This document shows, piece after piece, positions 54,928-63,560 of a stretch of 64,000 nucleotides of DNA. Every line of letters starts with the position of its first letter. Position 1 is the stretch's first letter. The notes under the pieces were generated by a model. The model saw only the letters and a program-made list of their open reading frames with translations. It was not told the origin of the DNA and ran no database searches. Location: assembly GCF_001510895.1 (NCBI RefSeq), contig NZ_LPWA01000098.1, forward strand, positions 124,001-188,000, read 5' to 3'. The position numbers were made by a program, and so were the translations under genes. Source of the stretch: Mesorhizobium loti. GTDB taxonomy: Bacteria > Pseudomonadota > Alphaproteobacteria > Rhizobiales > Rhizobiaceae.

Positions 54928-57900
54928 GCTGCCGCTTTCATTTCAACCGGCAGCGTGAAGACGAACGTTGCTCCACGCGGCTCGTTCTTCTCCGCCCATA
55001 ACCGCCCGCCGTGCGACTCGACGATCGAGCGACAGATCGCCAGCCCCATGCCCATCCCATGCTCTTTGGTGGTGAAAAACGGCTCGAATATCCGGTCGGG
55101 AAACTCGATGCCCGGGCCACGATCGCTGATTTCGATCTGGACCGCATCTCCTGTCCGGCGCACGCGAAGTCCGAGAACCCTGTCGCCCGTAGCAGAGTCC
55201 ATCGCATCCATCCCATTGCGGATGAGGTTCACCAGAACCTGCTGGATCTGCACCCGATCGAGAGCCACAGTAGGAAGGTCGCGTTCGACATCGATATCCA
55301 TGCGAACACGACGCCGCACCGCCTCTTCAGCGATGAGGTCGCGCGCCTCCGCGATGACGCTGCCGAGTGTTGTGTAGGCCACCGCGTCTGCAGATTGCCT
55401 GAACAAGGCGCGGATGCGGCTGACGACATCCGCTGCCGAATTGGCATCCCGGATAATGCGCTCCACAGTCTTCTGCGCCCGCTCGATATTGGGCGGTTCG
55501 GCCGTGAGCCAGCGCTGGCAGGCATACGAGTTGGCGACAACAGCCGCCAGAGGCTGGTTCACCTCATGTGCGATAGAGGCCGAAAGCTCGGCAAGGCTGG
55601 CCGCCTGGCTCGCCCGTGCAAGTCTCTCTTGCGCCAGACGCAGCTCTTCTTGCGCTCGAACTTCACCATCGATGTCCAGACAGACGACGTTCCACTGAAC
55701 AATCGCCCCTTCGGCATTACGCATCGGCGCGGCGCGCGTATCGACCCAGCAATATTCGCCATCGAAGCGCCGCAGACGGTGCCTCCGCGCATACGGTTCG
55801 CCAGTGGCTAACGAATGGGCATAGTTCGCTTTGACGCCCGCCAGGTCGTCAGGATGAACACCTTGGTCGAGTGTCCGAGCCAGGCGGGATTTTCCCTTGC
55901 CGTCCAATGACTCCAACTCATATCCGAGGAATTCGCGGAGCTGGCGGCTGCGATATATCGGCTCACCATTCGGCGCGGCGCAATCGATCATCACCGGCAA
56001 AGTTTCAACCAACTGCCACAGCGCACGTTCTCTCTCGCGCAATGCCTCCTGCGCTCGCATCTCGTCTTCGATGTCGATTGAAGCCATATACCATTGCATG
56101 ATGGCGCCATCGGCATCCCGCAACGGTTGCGCTCGCGCTTCTATCCAGCGGTAGACGCCATCCTTCTCGCGCCGACGAAACCGGTTCACAAAAGGCTGGC
56201 CGGTCGCGAAGCCATTCGATGCCCTGCTAAACATTGTCGGAAAGTCTTCAGGGTGGGCCAGGTCCCTGGCCAAGGCATCGAAGTGCTCGATGTGCGTCGG
56301 TGGCGAACCGACCTTGTCCAGGTATCGCTTGCTGGTGTAGGTGATCCTGCCCGAAGGGGCGAAGCTCAGGATATTCACGGGCAGGGCGTCAATCATCTGC
56401 TCGAGCTGCCGCTTGCTCTTCCGCAGTGCTTCCTCGGCCCTCACCTGGTCGTCGATGTCGTGCGAAAGACCGTACCATTGGAGGACGGCTCCATCCGCGC
56501 TTCGCATCGGCTCCGCACGTCCCGACATCCAGCGAAAGACACCGTCAGCGCGACGAAGGCGATAGTTCAGGGAGAAACTCTCGCCGGTGGCGATGGAGTG
56601 ATTGAGCGCAGCCTCCAGCTTGGCCGCGTCGTCGGGATGGACGACAGCCGCTATGGCTGCTGCCAACCCGCTCGCTCCGAGGCTCTCGTATTCGCCTACG
56701 TCCAGACCCAGAAACTCGACCATGCGCTTACTGAAGAAGACCGGCTGGCCCTCACGCGATAGGCGCCAGAGGAAGCTCGGTACCATATCCACAAGTTGGG
56801 AGAGCTCCCGCTCCCGGTCGCGCAACGCTTCCTGCGCGCGCATCTCGTCGTCAATATCGATGGAGATTACATACCACTGCACGATCGCGCCGCCAGGATC
56901 ACGCAACGCCTCGGCCCGCCCGTCCACCCAGCGGTACGCGCCATCAGCACGGCGCATACGATACTTCATGGAGTACGGTTCGCCGGTGGCCATGGAGTGC
57001 CGAACCGTGTCCAGAACCCTTGCCACATCTTCGGGATGGATGAGAGATCGTATGATTGCTTCCTGCCGGCTCATTCCCGGCTTGTCCAATTCCTCCAGGC
57101 CGTCCAGACCGAAGAAGTCAAGCAAGCGTTTGTTGAAGAAGATCGGCTTGCCTTCAGGCGTGAGACGCCTGATCTGGACAGGGACCAAGTCGACGAGTTG
57201 AGAAAGCTCCCGCTCCCGACCGCGCAGCGCCGCCACGGTTTTCTTATAGACATCGTTATCGAGTGCGATGCCGTACCATCCTGTGATACGACCCTGGCTG
57301 TCGCGCGCCGGCCGCGCGGCGGTTCGAGCCCATACATAGACGCCGTTCGCGCGCCGAAAGCGAAACTCGACATTGAAGTGATCGCCGGTCCTCAGGCAGT
57401 GGCGCCAACTAGCTGCGATCTGCTCGTAATCGTCCGGATGAAGCAAACGCTTCCAAGCGGTGTACCCCTCGTCCAAGGGAGCGTTCAGATCCTCCAGCGT
57501 CACCCCGAGGGAGTTCAGTGCAAACGGATGCAGGTAAATCCATTTACCGGCCGCGTCGAATGCCCACCCGTTGCCGAATATGCTTTCAACGATCTTCGCC
57601 GATCGAATTGGCTCGGCATCGTTTTCGACCAAGGGACCCAGGTCCGCCGCGGAAAGCGGCTCTCTGTCTGTCACCAGATCATCGATGTCCACACTGACGC
57701 TGTAGCCGGGCTCCGACCGGGTCTCGTTCCAGCGATAACTTCCGTCGGCCTGGAGTTGCCTGTGTCTCGTGACCTGGGGGACACCCGTCCAGAAGGCGCG
57801 GGCGGCTGCGTGGGCCGCCGCGGACCGGTCGTCCGGATGGACCAGGCTCAGTGATTGCGAAGCGTCGGAAGCGGCTTTCTTATCGAGCGCCGCACTGACT

Positions 57901-58337
57901 ACGTCAGCGTACCGCTCTCTGGCTGCGGACGGCGCGTCGCCCTCGATCACCGTGCCATACCACGCAACGATACGACCTGCGCTATCGCGCAGCGGCTGTC
58001 CGGAGCTTCGACACCAGCCGTAAGCACCGCTCGCGCGCAACATGCGGTGCTCCACATTGTAGTGCTCACCTGTCTCAAGGCAGCGACGCCAGACGGCGAC
58101 GGCTCGGTCATAGTCGTCTGGATGGATCAGCCGCTTCCAACCCGTGGAACCATCTTCCGACGAAGTGTTGAGCTCCTCCAGTGTCGTGCCGAGATCCGAC
58201 AACGTGGTGGGAGTAACATAGCTGAACCTGCCGGCAGCGTCTGTGGCCCACGCGTTGCCGACCACGCTCTCGATGATCCGAGCCGCTCGCAATGGTTCTG
58301 CATCGGGTTCGTCAAGTAAGTTGAACGCTGTCGTCAT
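54924..58337 (-). CDS. Multi-PAS hybrid-free sensor histidine kinase
   Basis: This 1137-residue cytosolic kinase has seven PAS/PAC-type units in a row. The first and third are near-duplicates (FSYVTPTTLSDLG and WIYLHPFALNSLG), the second is truncated to a PAC-like half, and four similar units end in IVQWY-like segments (about 375-895). Then come HisKA with ASIAHEVNQPLAAV (about 925) and HATPase_c with NLIRNGMDAMD, DRGPGIEF and FEPFFTTKEHGMGMGLAI. The family form is FixL-like, but none of the PAS units shows an obvious haem-binding motif. It has no membrane segment, so it reads internal redox, ligands or small molecules. It is coupled to three response-regulator genes. Confidence 0.93.
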   Translation of the reverse strand: MTTAFNLLDEPDAEPLRAARIIESVVGNAWATDAAGRFSYVTPTTLSDLGTTLEELNTSSEDGSTGWKRLIHPDDYDRAVAVWRRCLETGEHYNVEHRMLRASGAYGWCRSSGQPLRDSAGRIVAWYGTVIEGDAPSAARERYADVVSAALDKKAASDASQSLSLVHPDDRSAAAHAAARAFWTGVPQVTRHRQLQADGSYRWNETRSEPGYSVSVDIDDLVTDREPLSAADLGPLVENDAEPIRSAKIVESIFGNGWAFDAAGKWIYLHPFALNSLGVTLEDLNAPLDEGYTAWKRLLHPDDYEQIAASWRHCLRTGDHFNVEFRFRRANGVYVWARTAARPARDSQGRITGWYGIALDNDVYKKTVAALRGRERELSQLVDLVPVQIRRLTPEGKPIFFNKRLLDFFGLDGLEELDKPGMSRQEAIIRSLIHPEDVARVLDTVRHSMATGEPYSMKYRMRRADGAYRWVDGRAEALRDPGGAIVQWYVISIDIDDEMRAQEALRDRERELSQLVDMVPSFLWRLSREGQPVFFSKRMVEFLGLDVGEYESLGASGLAAAIAAVVHPDDAAKLEAALNHSIATGESFSLNYRLRRADGVFRWMSGRAEPMRSADGAVLQWYGLSHDIDDQVRAEEALRKSKRQLEQMIDALPVNILSFAPSGRITYTSKRYLDKVGSPPTHIEHFDALARDLAHPEDFPTMFSRASNGFATGQPFVNRFRRREKDGVYRWIEARAQPLRDADGAIMQWYMASIDIEDEMRAQEALRERERALWQLVETLPVMIDCAAPNGEPIYRSRQLREFLGYELESLDGKGKSRLARTLDQGVHPDDLAGVKANYAHSLATGEPYARRHRLRRFDGEYCWVDTRAAPMRNAEGAIVQWNVVCLDIDGEVRAQEELRLAQERLARASQAASLAELSASIAHEVNQPLAAVVANSYACQRWLTAEPPNIERAQKTVERIIRDANSAADVVSRIRALFRQSADAVAYTTLGSVIAEARDLIAEEAVRRRVRMDIDVERDLPTVALDRVQIQQVLVNLIRNGMDAMDSATGDRVLGLRVRRTGDAVQIEISDRGPGIEFPDRIFEPFFTTKEHGMGMGLAICRSIVESHGGRLWAEKNEPRGATFVFTLPVEMKAAA

Positions 58338-58443
58338 TGCCTTCTCCTACCGGACAATGAAAGCCGGAGACTGTCAGCGCCTTGTTTAGCACTCATCCTT
58401 GAACATCTGGGCTGGCAAATTGGTCTTCCATTCTAACCACGCC

Positions 58444-58476
58444 GTGCGGCAGCCGCACCTCATGGAAATCCATGAG
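58444..58476. promoter_or_regulatory. Two abutting palindromes in a divergent promoter region
   Basis: GTGCGGC-A-GCCGCAC (58444-58458) is immediately followed by CTCATGGA-AA-TCCATGAG (58459-58476). They lie between the kinase start (58337) and the AhpD-like gene (58609). The rest of this 271-bp gap shows nothing else. Confidence 0.45.
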
Positions 58477-58608
58477 ACGCGGCTCACCTAGCCTTGTGGA
58501 TGATGCCACCTAGACATCCCGAGTGGGGCTACAGCCCCCTCGCACGATGGCACGGTTCGGCGCATCCCGGCATGGTTTCCAGGCGATCCATCGCCAAAGG
58601 AGAAATCG

Positions 58609-59136
58609 ATGAACATGGCCACCAAAACGCACACCCCCTCCGGAGCACAGAAGGCCCCGGGACCTCGCATCAACTATGCCGAACAGTCTCCGGAACTTCT
58701 CAAGAAATTCACCGAGTTCCTCGCCGCCACCCGGGAGAGCTCGATCGAGGAGCCCATCCGCGATCTCGTCGCCATCCGGGCGGCGCAGATGAACGGCTGC
58801 ACCTTCTGCCTCGACATGCACGTTAAGCAGGCCAAGATCCACGGTGAGCGCGAGTTGCGCCTCTACCATCTGGCGGCGTGGCGAGATTCCACCTTGTTTG
58901 CTCCGCGCGAGCGCGCTGCTTTGGCCTGGACGGAGGTTCTGACCAAGCTACCCGAGCAGGGCGTGCCGGACGACATCTATGAGCGCGTCCGCACACAGCT
59001 CTCGGAGAAGGAGATCTCCGATCTGTCGTTCGTCGTGATGGTGGTCAATTCCTGGAACCGTCTCAATGTCGGCTTCAAGACGGTGCCGGGTTCGGCGGAC
59101 GCCAAATTCGGCCTGGAGAAGGCCGCGCTGAAGTAA
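58609..59136 (+). CDS. Carboxymuconolactone decarboxylase/AhpD-like protein
   Basis: This protein of 175 residues has the AhpD-type redox motif CTFCLDMH (CxxC with downstream His) in AQMNGCTFCLDMHVKQAKIHGE, and helices typical of the CMD fold (WRDSTLFAPRERAALAWTEVLTKL). Such proteins reduce peroxides or act as alkylhydroperoxidase partners. CMD genes are among the standard genomic companions of ECF41 sigma factors, and one lies 2.3 kb away. ATG 58609 follows AAGGAG. Confidence 0.92.
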   Translation: MNMATKTHTPSGAQKAPGPRINYAEQSPELLKKFTEFLAATRESSIEEPIRDLVAIRAAQMNGCTFCLDMHVKQAKIHGERELRLYHLAAWRDSTLFAPRERAALAWTEVLTKLPEQGVPDDIYERVRTQLSEKEISDLSFVVMVVNSWNRLNVGFKTVPGSADAKFGLEKAALK

Positions 59137-59355
59137 ACGGCCTCTATCCGGCGACGCAGGTCGCTGCGCCGCTCTCTGCTCTCTGGCGTCGGGTGACAAC
59201 TCGCCAGGGAGCAGTCACGGAGGCACATGTCGCAATGGAGGCCGCCCGTTCGCGGCACACACCCTGCCCCCTTCGATGGTCCGGCCCACCTTCCAATGAG
59301 CATCAACGGCGCGGCGCAGGCGATGGCGAATTGAGTGCGGCCGCGGTGCGCCACC

Positions 59356-59384
59356 TGTCACAAAACGTCGGTCCGAACCGTCAT
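59356..59384 (+). promoter_or_regulatory. ECF41-type promoter upstream of secreted MBL gene
   Basis: TGTCACA (59356-59362), 16 bases, then CGTCAT (59379-59384) matches the published ECF41 pattern TGTCACA-N16-CGTC. The gene starts 37 bp downstream at 59421. The same pattern in variant form lies at 61384-61412. Confidence 0.6.
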
Positions 59385-59420
59385 GTCCATGTCAGTGGTC
59401 TCTCTCTCCAGAGGAATGTT

Positions 59421-60494
59421 ATGAAACACCCGACTCGATCCATCTTGAGTGTCGCCGTTGCGTGCGCACTCCTTGCAACATCCGCGCTTGCCGGCTCCGC
59501 CCCAGCTGAACCGAACGCATCTACATCCGCGCCAGCCGGTCGCGCGGGAGTTCCTTTTCCCGATGCTCCGGAGATTGCTCCGATCGGCGTGCGCCTCGAC
59601 AAGTACCTCGACCTACCAGACTCCGCCAAAGGGCCTGCCATCGATCCGCACAAGGGTTACCGCCTGGAAAAACTTGGCAGGGGACTCTACATGGTCACCG
59701 ACAACGCCTACCAATCAATGTTCATGGTCTACGAGGCCGGCGTCGTCGTTGTCGATGCGCCGCCCTCGTATGCGGCCAAGCTGAAGCAGGCGATCGCCGA
59801 GGTCACGAAGCTTCCTATCACCCACATTATCTACAGCCACTCGCACACCGACCACATCGGCGGCGCCGGTCTTCTGGGCGGTCATCCCATCATCGTGGCG
59901 CAGGAGGAGACGAGACGGCTGTTGCGCCGTGACGCCGATCCGGCACGGCCTCTCCCAACCGTGGTATTCAAAAACAGCTACCGGATGCATCTAGGCAGCC
60001 AGCACCTGGAACTCTCATATCACGGGGATGGTCACGAACCGGGCAACATCTTCATCTATGCGCCGGAACAGAAGACACTGATGGTGGTCGATCTCGTCTT
60101 CCCGGGATGGATGCCGTTCCGGCGCTTTGCCGTCGCGCATGACTTGCCGGCTTGGATGGCGCAGGTAGAGTTGATTGCAACGCTTCCCTTTGACAAGCTT
60201 GTAGCCGGTCACGTCGCCCGGTTGGGGACGCGTGCCGATGTGCTGACCCAGATCGAGTTCGACAACGACGTGAAGAGCGCGGCCGCAGCGGCGCTGAAGG
60301 CGGTTCCGTTCGTGGCAGGCATCAATCCCGCCGATGCAGGAAATCCGTGGGCTCTCACGGACGACTACACGGCGCGTGTCGCTGGACATTGCGTCAAGGA
60401 GTTGACGCCGAAATGGAGCAGCAGGCTAGGCGCCTTTGACACTTTCGTGTGGGATCAGTGCTACGCAATGGAGCAAAGCCTGCGCGTGGACTAA
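59421..60494 (+). CDS. Secreted MBL-fold metallo-hydrolase
   Basis: This protein of 357 residues has a signal peptide (ILSVAVACALLATSALA) and the zinc motif IIYSHSHTDHIGGAGLLGG. Later ligands are in YHGDGHEPGNIFIYAP, MVVDLVFPGW (Asp) and AGHVARLG (His). It is a periplasmic beta-lactamase-fold hydrolase with a different character from the cytosolic one at 50543. It is probably transcribed by the ECF41-type sigma factor encoded at 61414, given the promoter match. Its substrate is unknown. Confidence 0.9.
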   Translation: MKHPTRSILSVAVACALLATSALAGSAPAEPNASTSAPAGRAGVPFPDAPEIAPIGVRLDKYLDLPDSAKGPAIDPHKGYRLEKLGRGLYMVTDNAYQSMFMVYEAGVVVVDAPPSYAAKLKQAIAEVTKLPITHIIYSHSHTDHIGGAGLLGGHPIIVAQEETRRLLRRDADPARPLPTVVFKNSYRMHLGSQHLELSYHGDGHEPGNIFIYAPEQKTLMVVDLVFPGWMPFRRFAVAHDLPAWMAQVELIATLPFDKLVAGHVARLGTRADVLTQIEFDNDVKSAAAAALKAVPFVAGINPADAGNPWALTDDYTARVAGHCVKELTPKWSSRLGAFDTFVWDQCYAMEQSLRVD

Positions 60495-60536
60495 AGTGCG
60501 GCCTTGCTCGGGCCCGGCGGCGTCCAGCGGTTCCTC

Positions 60537-61333
60537 TCACCAGGAGGACTTCGAAACACCGCCGGCCACTTCGAGCGCAGCGCCGGTAATGAAACCAGCA
60601 CGTGGCGACGAGAGAAAGAGGATTGCCGCTGCGGCTTCATCTGCCGTGCCAAGCCGGCCCAGCGGAATGCGCTTTTCCTTTGCCACTTCCAACAGATAGT
60701 CATCCAGCGTCTGTCCTGGCTTCGATGCAGTCGGATACCGTCGTTCCCACTGGCCGCTATCTACATTGCCGATCAAGGTCGCATTGACCCGTATCGCTGG
60801 CGCCAGTTCAGTGCTCAGCGACTTGACAAGGTTCTGCACGCCGGCGCGCGCGGCCGAAGTCGCCACCATGTCGGGATCCGGCTGGCGAGCCAGCAGCGCA
60901 TTCACGACGACGATAGAGGCTGCATCACTTTTGCGCAAAGCGGGACGAAGGCACGGGTGGGGTAGATGACAGAAAAGAACTTGAACTGGAGTTCGGCCAG
61001 CCACGCTTCGTCCGATGTGGACGCAAACGTCCCGAATCGCCCCTGGCCGGCATTGTTGACGAGTATGTCGGCCCGTCCAAATCGCGTTTCAACCATCCGC
61101 GCCATCGCGGCCACCGAGGATGCATCCGTGACGTCGCAAACGCAGGTAGTCAGTCGTTCGGTACTTGATCCGTCGGCCGCCAGAAATGCTTCCGATTTGG
61201 CCAGGCGATCCGCATTTCGCCCGCAACTCACGACCTCCGCGCCTTCGTCGAGCAACGCTTTGACGGTCGCCAAGCCGATCCCGGATGAGCCACCGGTCAC
61301 GACCGCGATTCGAGTGCCAAGGTTGAGATTCAT
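60537..61333 (-). pseudogene. Short-chain dehydrogenase/reductase, frameshifted
   Basis: From ATG 61333 the protein reads LGTRIAVVTGGSSGIGLATVKAL, DILVNNAGQGRFG and FFSVIYPTRAFVPL. It then loses frame near 60939. The rest (LRKSDAASIVVVNALL to AGFITGAALEVAGG) is in another frame. Adding one C, so that CCGCTTTGC becomes CCGCTCTTGC, restores a protein of about 265 residues. The usual YxxxK site is not obvious in the repaired sequence (VATSAARAGV stands at that place), so it may be an SDR without classical activity. It is divergent from the ECF sigma gene and has a matching promoter, as SDR partners of ECF41 usually do. Confidence 0.8.
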
Positions 61334-61383
61334 CGCTTCAGTCTTTCCAGTTGTCACATGTTGGCCAGTCGTTCTCATTACCT

Positions 61384-61412
61384 ATGACGAACCGCGCAGG
61401 GACAATGTGACC
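61384..61412 (-). promoter_or_regulatory. ECF41-type promoter for the SDR gene
   Basis: On the minus strand GGTCACA, 16 bases, then CGTCAT. It differs from TGTCACA-N16-CGTC at one position. It lies about 50 bp before the SDR ATG at 61333 and directly abuts the sigma-factor start. Confidence 0.55.
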
Positions 61413-61413
61413 G

Positions 61414-62313
61414 ATGAGCGAACAGGACTGGCTGGCTTCCCAATTCGAGGCTAACCGCGAGCGGTTGCATTCAGTCGCCTACCGCCTGCTGGGCTCGGCC
61501 AGCGAAGCCGAGGATGTGGTTCAGGAAGCCTGGCTGCGGCTCAGCCGTACCGATGGTGGCGGTCTTCACAATGTGGCCGGATGGCTCACCACGGTCGTTG
61601 CGCGGCTATCGCTCGACGCGCTGCGTTCCCGCGTCAGGCGACGCGAAGAGCAGCTCGACATAGAACTGCCCGAGCACGACATCCCTGATTCTAAGCAAGA
61701 AAGCCTGGAGCAGCAGGCCATGCTCGTAGACGCGATGGGACCGGCGTTGCTCGTCGTGCTCGAGTACCTGTCACCGACCGAGCGGCTCGCGTTTGTGCTG
61801 CACGATTTGTTTGGCGTCTCGTTTGAGGATATAGCGCCTATCGTTGGTCGCACGCCGGCTGCGGCGCGCCAGCTCGCCAGCCGCGGTCGCCGGCGCGTGC
61901 AGGGAGTGGGCCTGGCTTCGAAGCCGGACGCCGCGCGTCAGCGCGAGATCGTCCATGCATTCCTCTTAGCCTCGCGCAGCGGTGACTTCACCGCGTTGCT
62001 GGAATTGTTGGACCCCGATGTCGTATTGCGTGCCGACGCGGCCGCTGTGCTTAATAGTGCGAAGCAGGCTGTCGGGCCGAAGTTCGCGCCCGAGATTCGC
62101 GGCGCAAGAAGCGTCGCTGAAACCTTTGTCGGCCACGCGCGAGCTGCCCAGCCGGCGCTCGTCGATGGCATTGCCGGGGCAGCCTGGGCGCCGGAAGGCA
62201 CGCCGCGCGTGGTGTTCTCGTTCACCATCGCCGGCGACCACATCGTCGGCATCGAAGTCGTCGCGGACGCCGCGCACATCGCCGCGAGCAATGTCGTCCT
62301 GGACCTGGGATAG
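61414..62313 (+). CDS. ECF41/SigJ-type sigma factor with C-terminal SnoaL-like domain
   Basis: This protein of 299 residues has sigma region 2 (LLGSASEAEDVVQEAWLRLSR, then GWLTTVVARLSLDALRSR), region 4 (LSPTERLAFVLHDLFGVSFEDIAPIVGRTPAAARQLASRGRRRVQG) and a C-terminal SnoaL-like extension of about 110 residues (IVHAFLLASRSGDFTALLELLDPDVVLRAD). This architecture defines ECF41/SigJ factors, in which the extension controls activity instead of an anti-sigma factor. The DGGGK-type motif commonly seen in that extension is not evident here, where the sequence reads RADAAAVLNSAKQ. SDR and CMD genes nearby fit the usual neighbourhood. Confidence 0.92.
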   Translation: MSEQDWLASQFEANRERLHSVAYRLLGSASEAEDVVQEAWLRLSRTDGGGLHNVAGWLTTVVARLSLDALRSRVRRREEQLDIELPEHDIPDSKQESLEQQAMLVDAMGPALLVVLEYLSPTERLAFVLHDLFGVSFEDIAPIVGRTPAAARQLASRGRRRVQGVGLASKPDAARQREIVHAFLLASRSGDFTALLELLDPDVVLRADAAAVLNSAKQAVGPKFAPEIRGARSVAETFVGHARAAQPALVDGIAGAAWAPEGTPRVVFSFTIAGDHIVGIEVVADAAHIAASNVVLDLG

Positions 62314-62521
62314 CGCCAGAACATAGGTTTCCCGCAGCAGTTCGTCCGATCCTGATGATAGACCAGCTCCGAGCGGCACGACCTTGGCGCAGAGAGCTTG
62401 ACCGGTCGAGCAAGGACGCATGGCGCCGAATGGTGTCACCGTGCCGATAAGCGACGTAAGTCCCGCGCTGCCGATCACGAAGCTCTCATCACCGGTCTGC
62501 CATGGAGTTTCCAAATCTGGA

Positions 62522-62680
62522 GGGGGTTCGGGTCCAAGTCGGAGTTCAAAAGAGCACAAAAAAGCTAACAAAATCAATGGCTTATATTTTTGGTGGGCCC
62601 GGAGGATGTATCGCACATATTGATTTTATTGGCTTTTTCCCGGGCAAAAATCGGAAGCTTTCCCGTATTCTTTCGTATGG
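62522..62680. repeat. Dispersed repeat copy D (degraded)
   Basis: GGGGGTTCGGGTCC (62522-62535) and TGGTGGGCCCGGAGGA (62591-62606) are spaced as in copy C, followed by CCCGTATTCTTTCGTATGG at 62664-62682. It lies between the ECF41 block and the restriction gene. Confidence 0.65.
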
Positions 62681-62770
62681 TTCCGCCACTGACGATCGCC
62701 CGTTCAAAAAAGGCGGCGGGGGAACTGCTGCTTCGGGTCGAAGAACATCCGTTTTCGAGCCGAAATGCCT

Positions 62771-62873
62771 AAAGCGTGTCGCGCTGAAACGGGTGCAGGC
62801 GACGCGCTTTAAGTCTTTGTTTTTATGCATGTCGTCTTCGCAAAACCGCTGCACACTCTTGCGCGACATGCAT
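62771..62873. repeat. Two-hairpin dispersed intergenic repeat, copy 2
   Basis: Hairpin 1: AAAGCGTGTCGC (62771-62782) with GCGACGCGCTTT (62799-62810). Hairpin 2: ATGCATGTCG with CGACATGCAT (62864-62873) and inner TCGCAA/TTGCGC. It has the same two-hairpin plan and linker TTGTT as 4655-4733, but with paired substitutions that keep the stems. Confidence 0.75.
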
Positions 62874-63560
62874 TAGAAACCAGACTGATGCCTTTAGCGT
62901 GGTCTGACTAATTTCGGTAGATCAGCAGCACGATGCCGCCGTTTTCCGAAAAGGTCTCATGCTCCGCCCCAACGGCTCGGATGCAATATTGGGCCGCGAT
63001 GTAGGTATCCCGCTCGAAGCATGATCGGCCGGCATCGAATGTGTTTTTGTCCGCCCGTCACGTCAATTCACGCTCCGAAATATGCAGGGCTGATCGTCCT
63101 TAATACAAGCCTCGATGGCTGGACGGTATGCAGAAACCTTGGTGTAGACGCCGACTCGCATTGGATTGTCCGTACGGTCGAATTTGCCGTCCGTTCTTGC
63201 GCCACGTGAGACGATACCAACGATTCGACGTAGGAGGCGAAGCCGAAACAGCCAAGCTCGGAGTATGGGTCAGAGCGTTCCAGGCGCGCCCTGGGAATGG
63301 ACAGAGTCACCTCATTCAAAGGCGCACGGAATTATCAATCGCCGGCAGGTCGCTGCAAGCAGCTATTCGTGTGAACGACGGTACTGTTCTCCGATCAACT
63401 CTTGCGATGAGGCCCGCTGGTATCTCGAAAATTGCTCATAAGGCGGTAAACTCGACCGCGACAAGGATTCCGTGCGAGGAGCCTTGCTAGAGATGCCATC
63501 CCTCCACAGAGCGAGTCGGAGATCGCGAATGTTCCCAAATCTTCGGATTTTGCCGCTTCG
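62874..63560. other. No recognisable gene
   Basis: Short frames occur on both strands (for example 63021-63209 and 63068-63319), but none has a convincing ribosome site, domain or codon pattern. Base composition drops toward the restriction gene. It may be decayed mobile or restriction-associated DNA. Confidence 0.4.

Noticed and set aside
58538..58560. A sigma-54 promoter (TGGCACGGTTCGGC) before the AhpD-like gene
   Set aside because: The GG-to-GC spacing is one base short and the -12 TTGC is missing.
61354..61380. A forward ECF41 promoter (TGTCACA) for the sigma gene itself
   Set aside because: TGTCACA is present at 61354, but no CGTC occurs 16-17 bases downstream; CGTT occurs at only 11.
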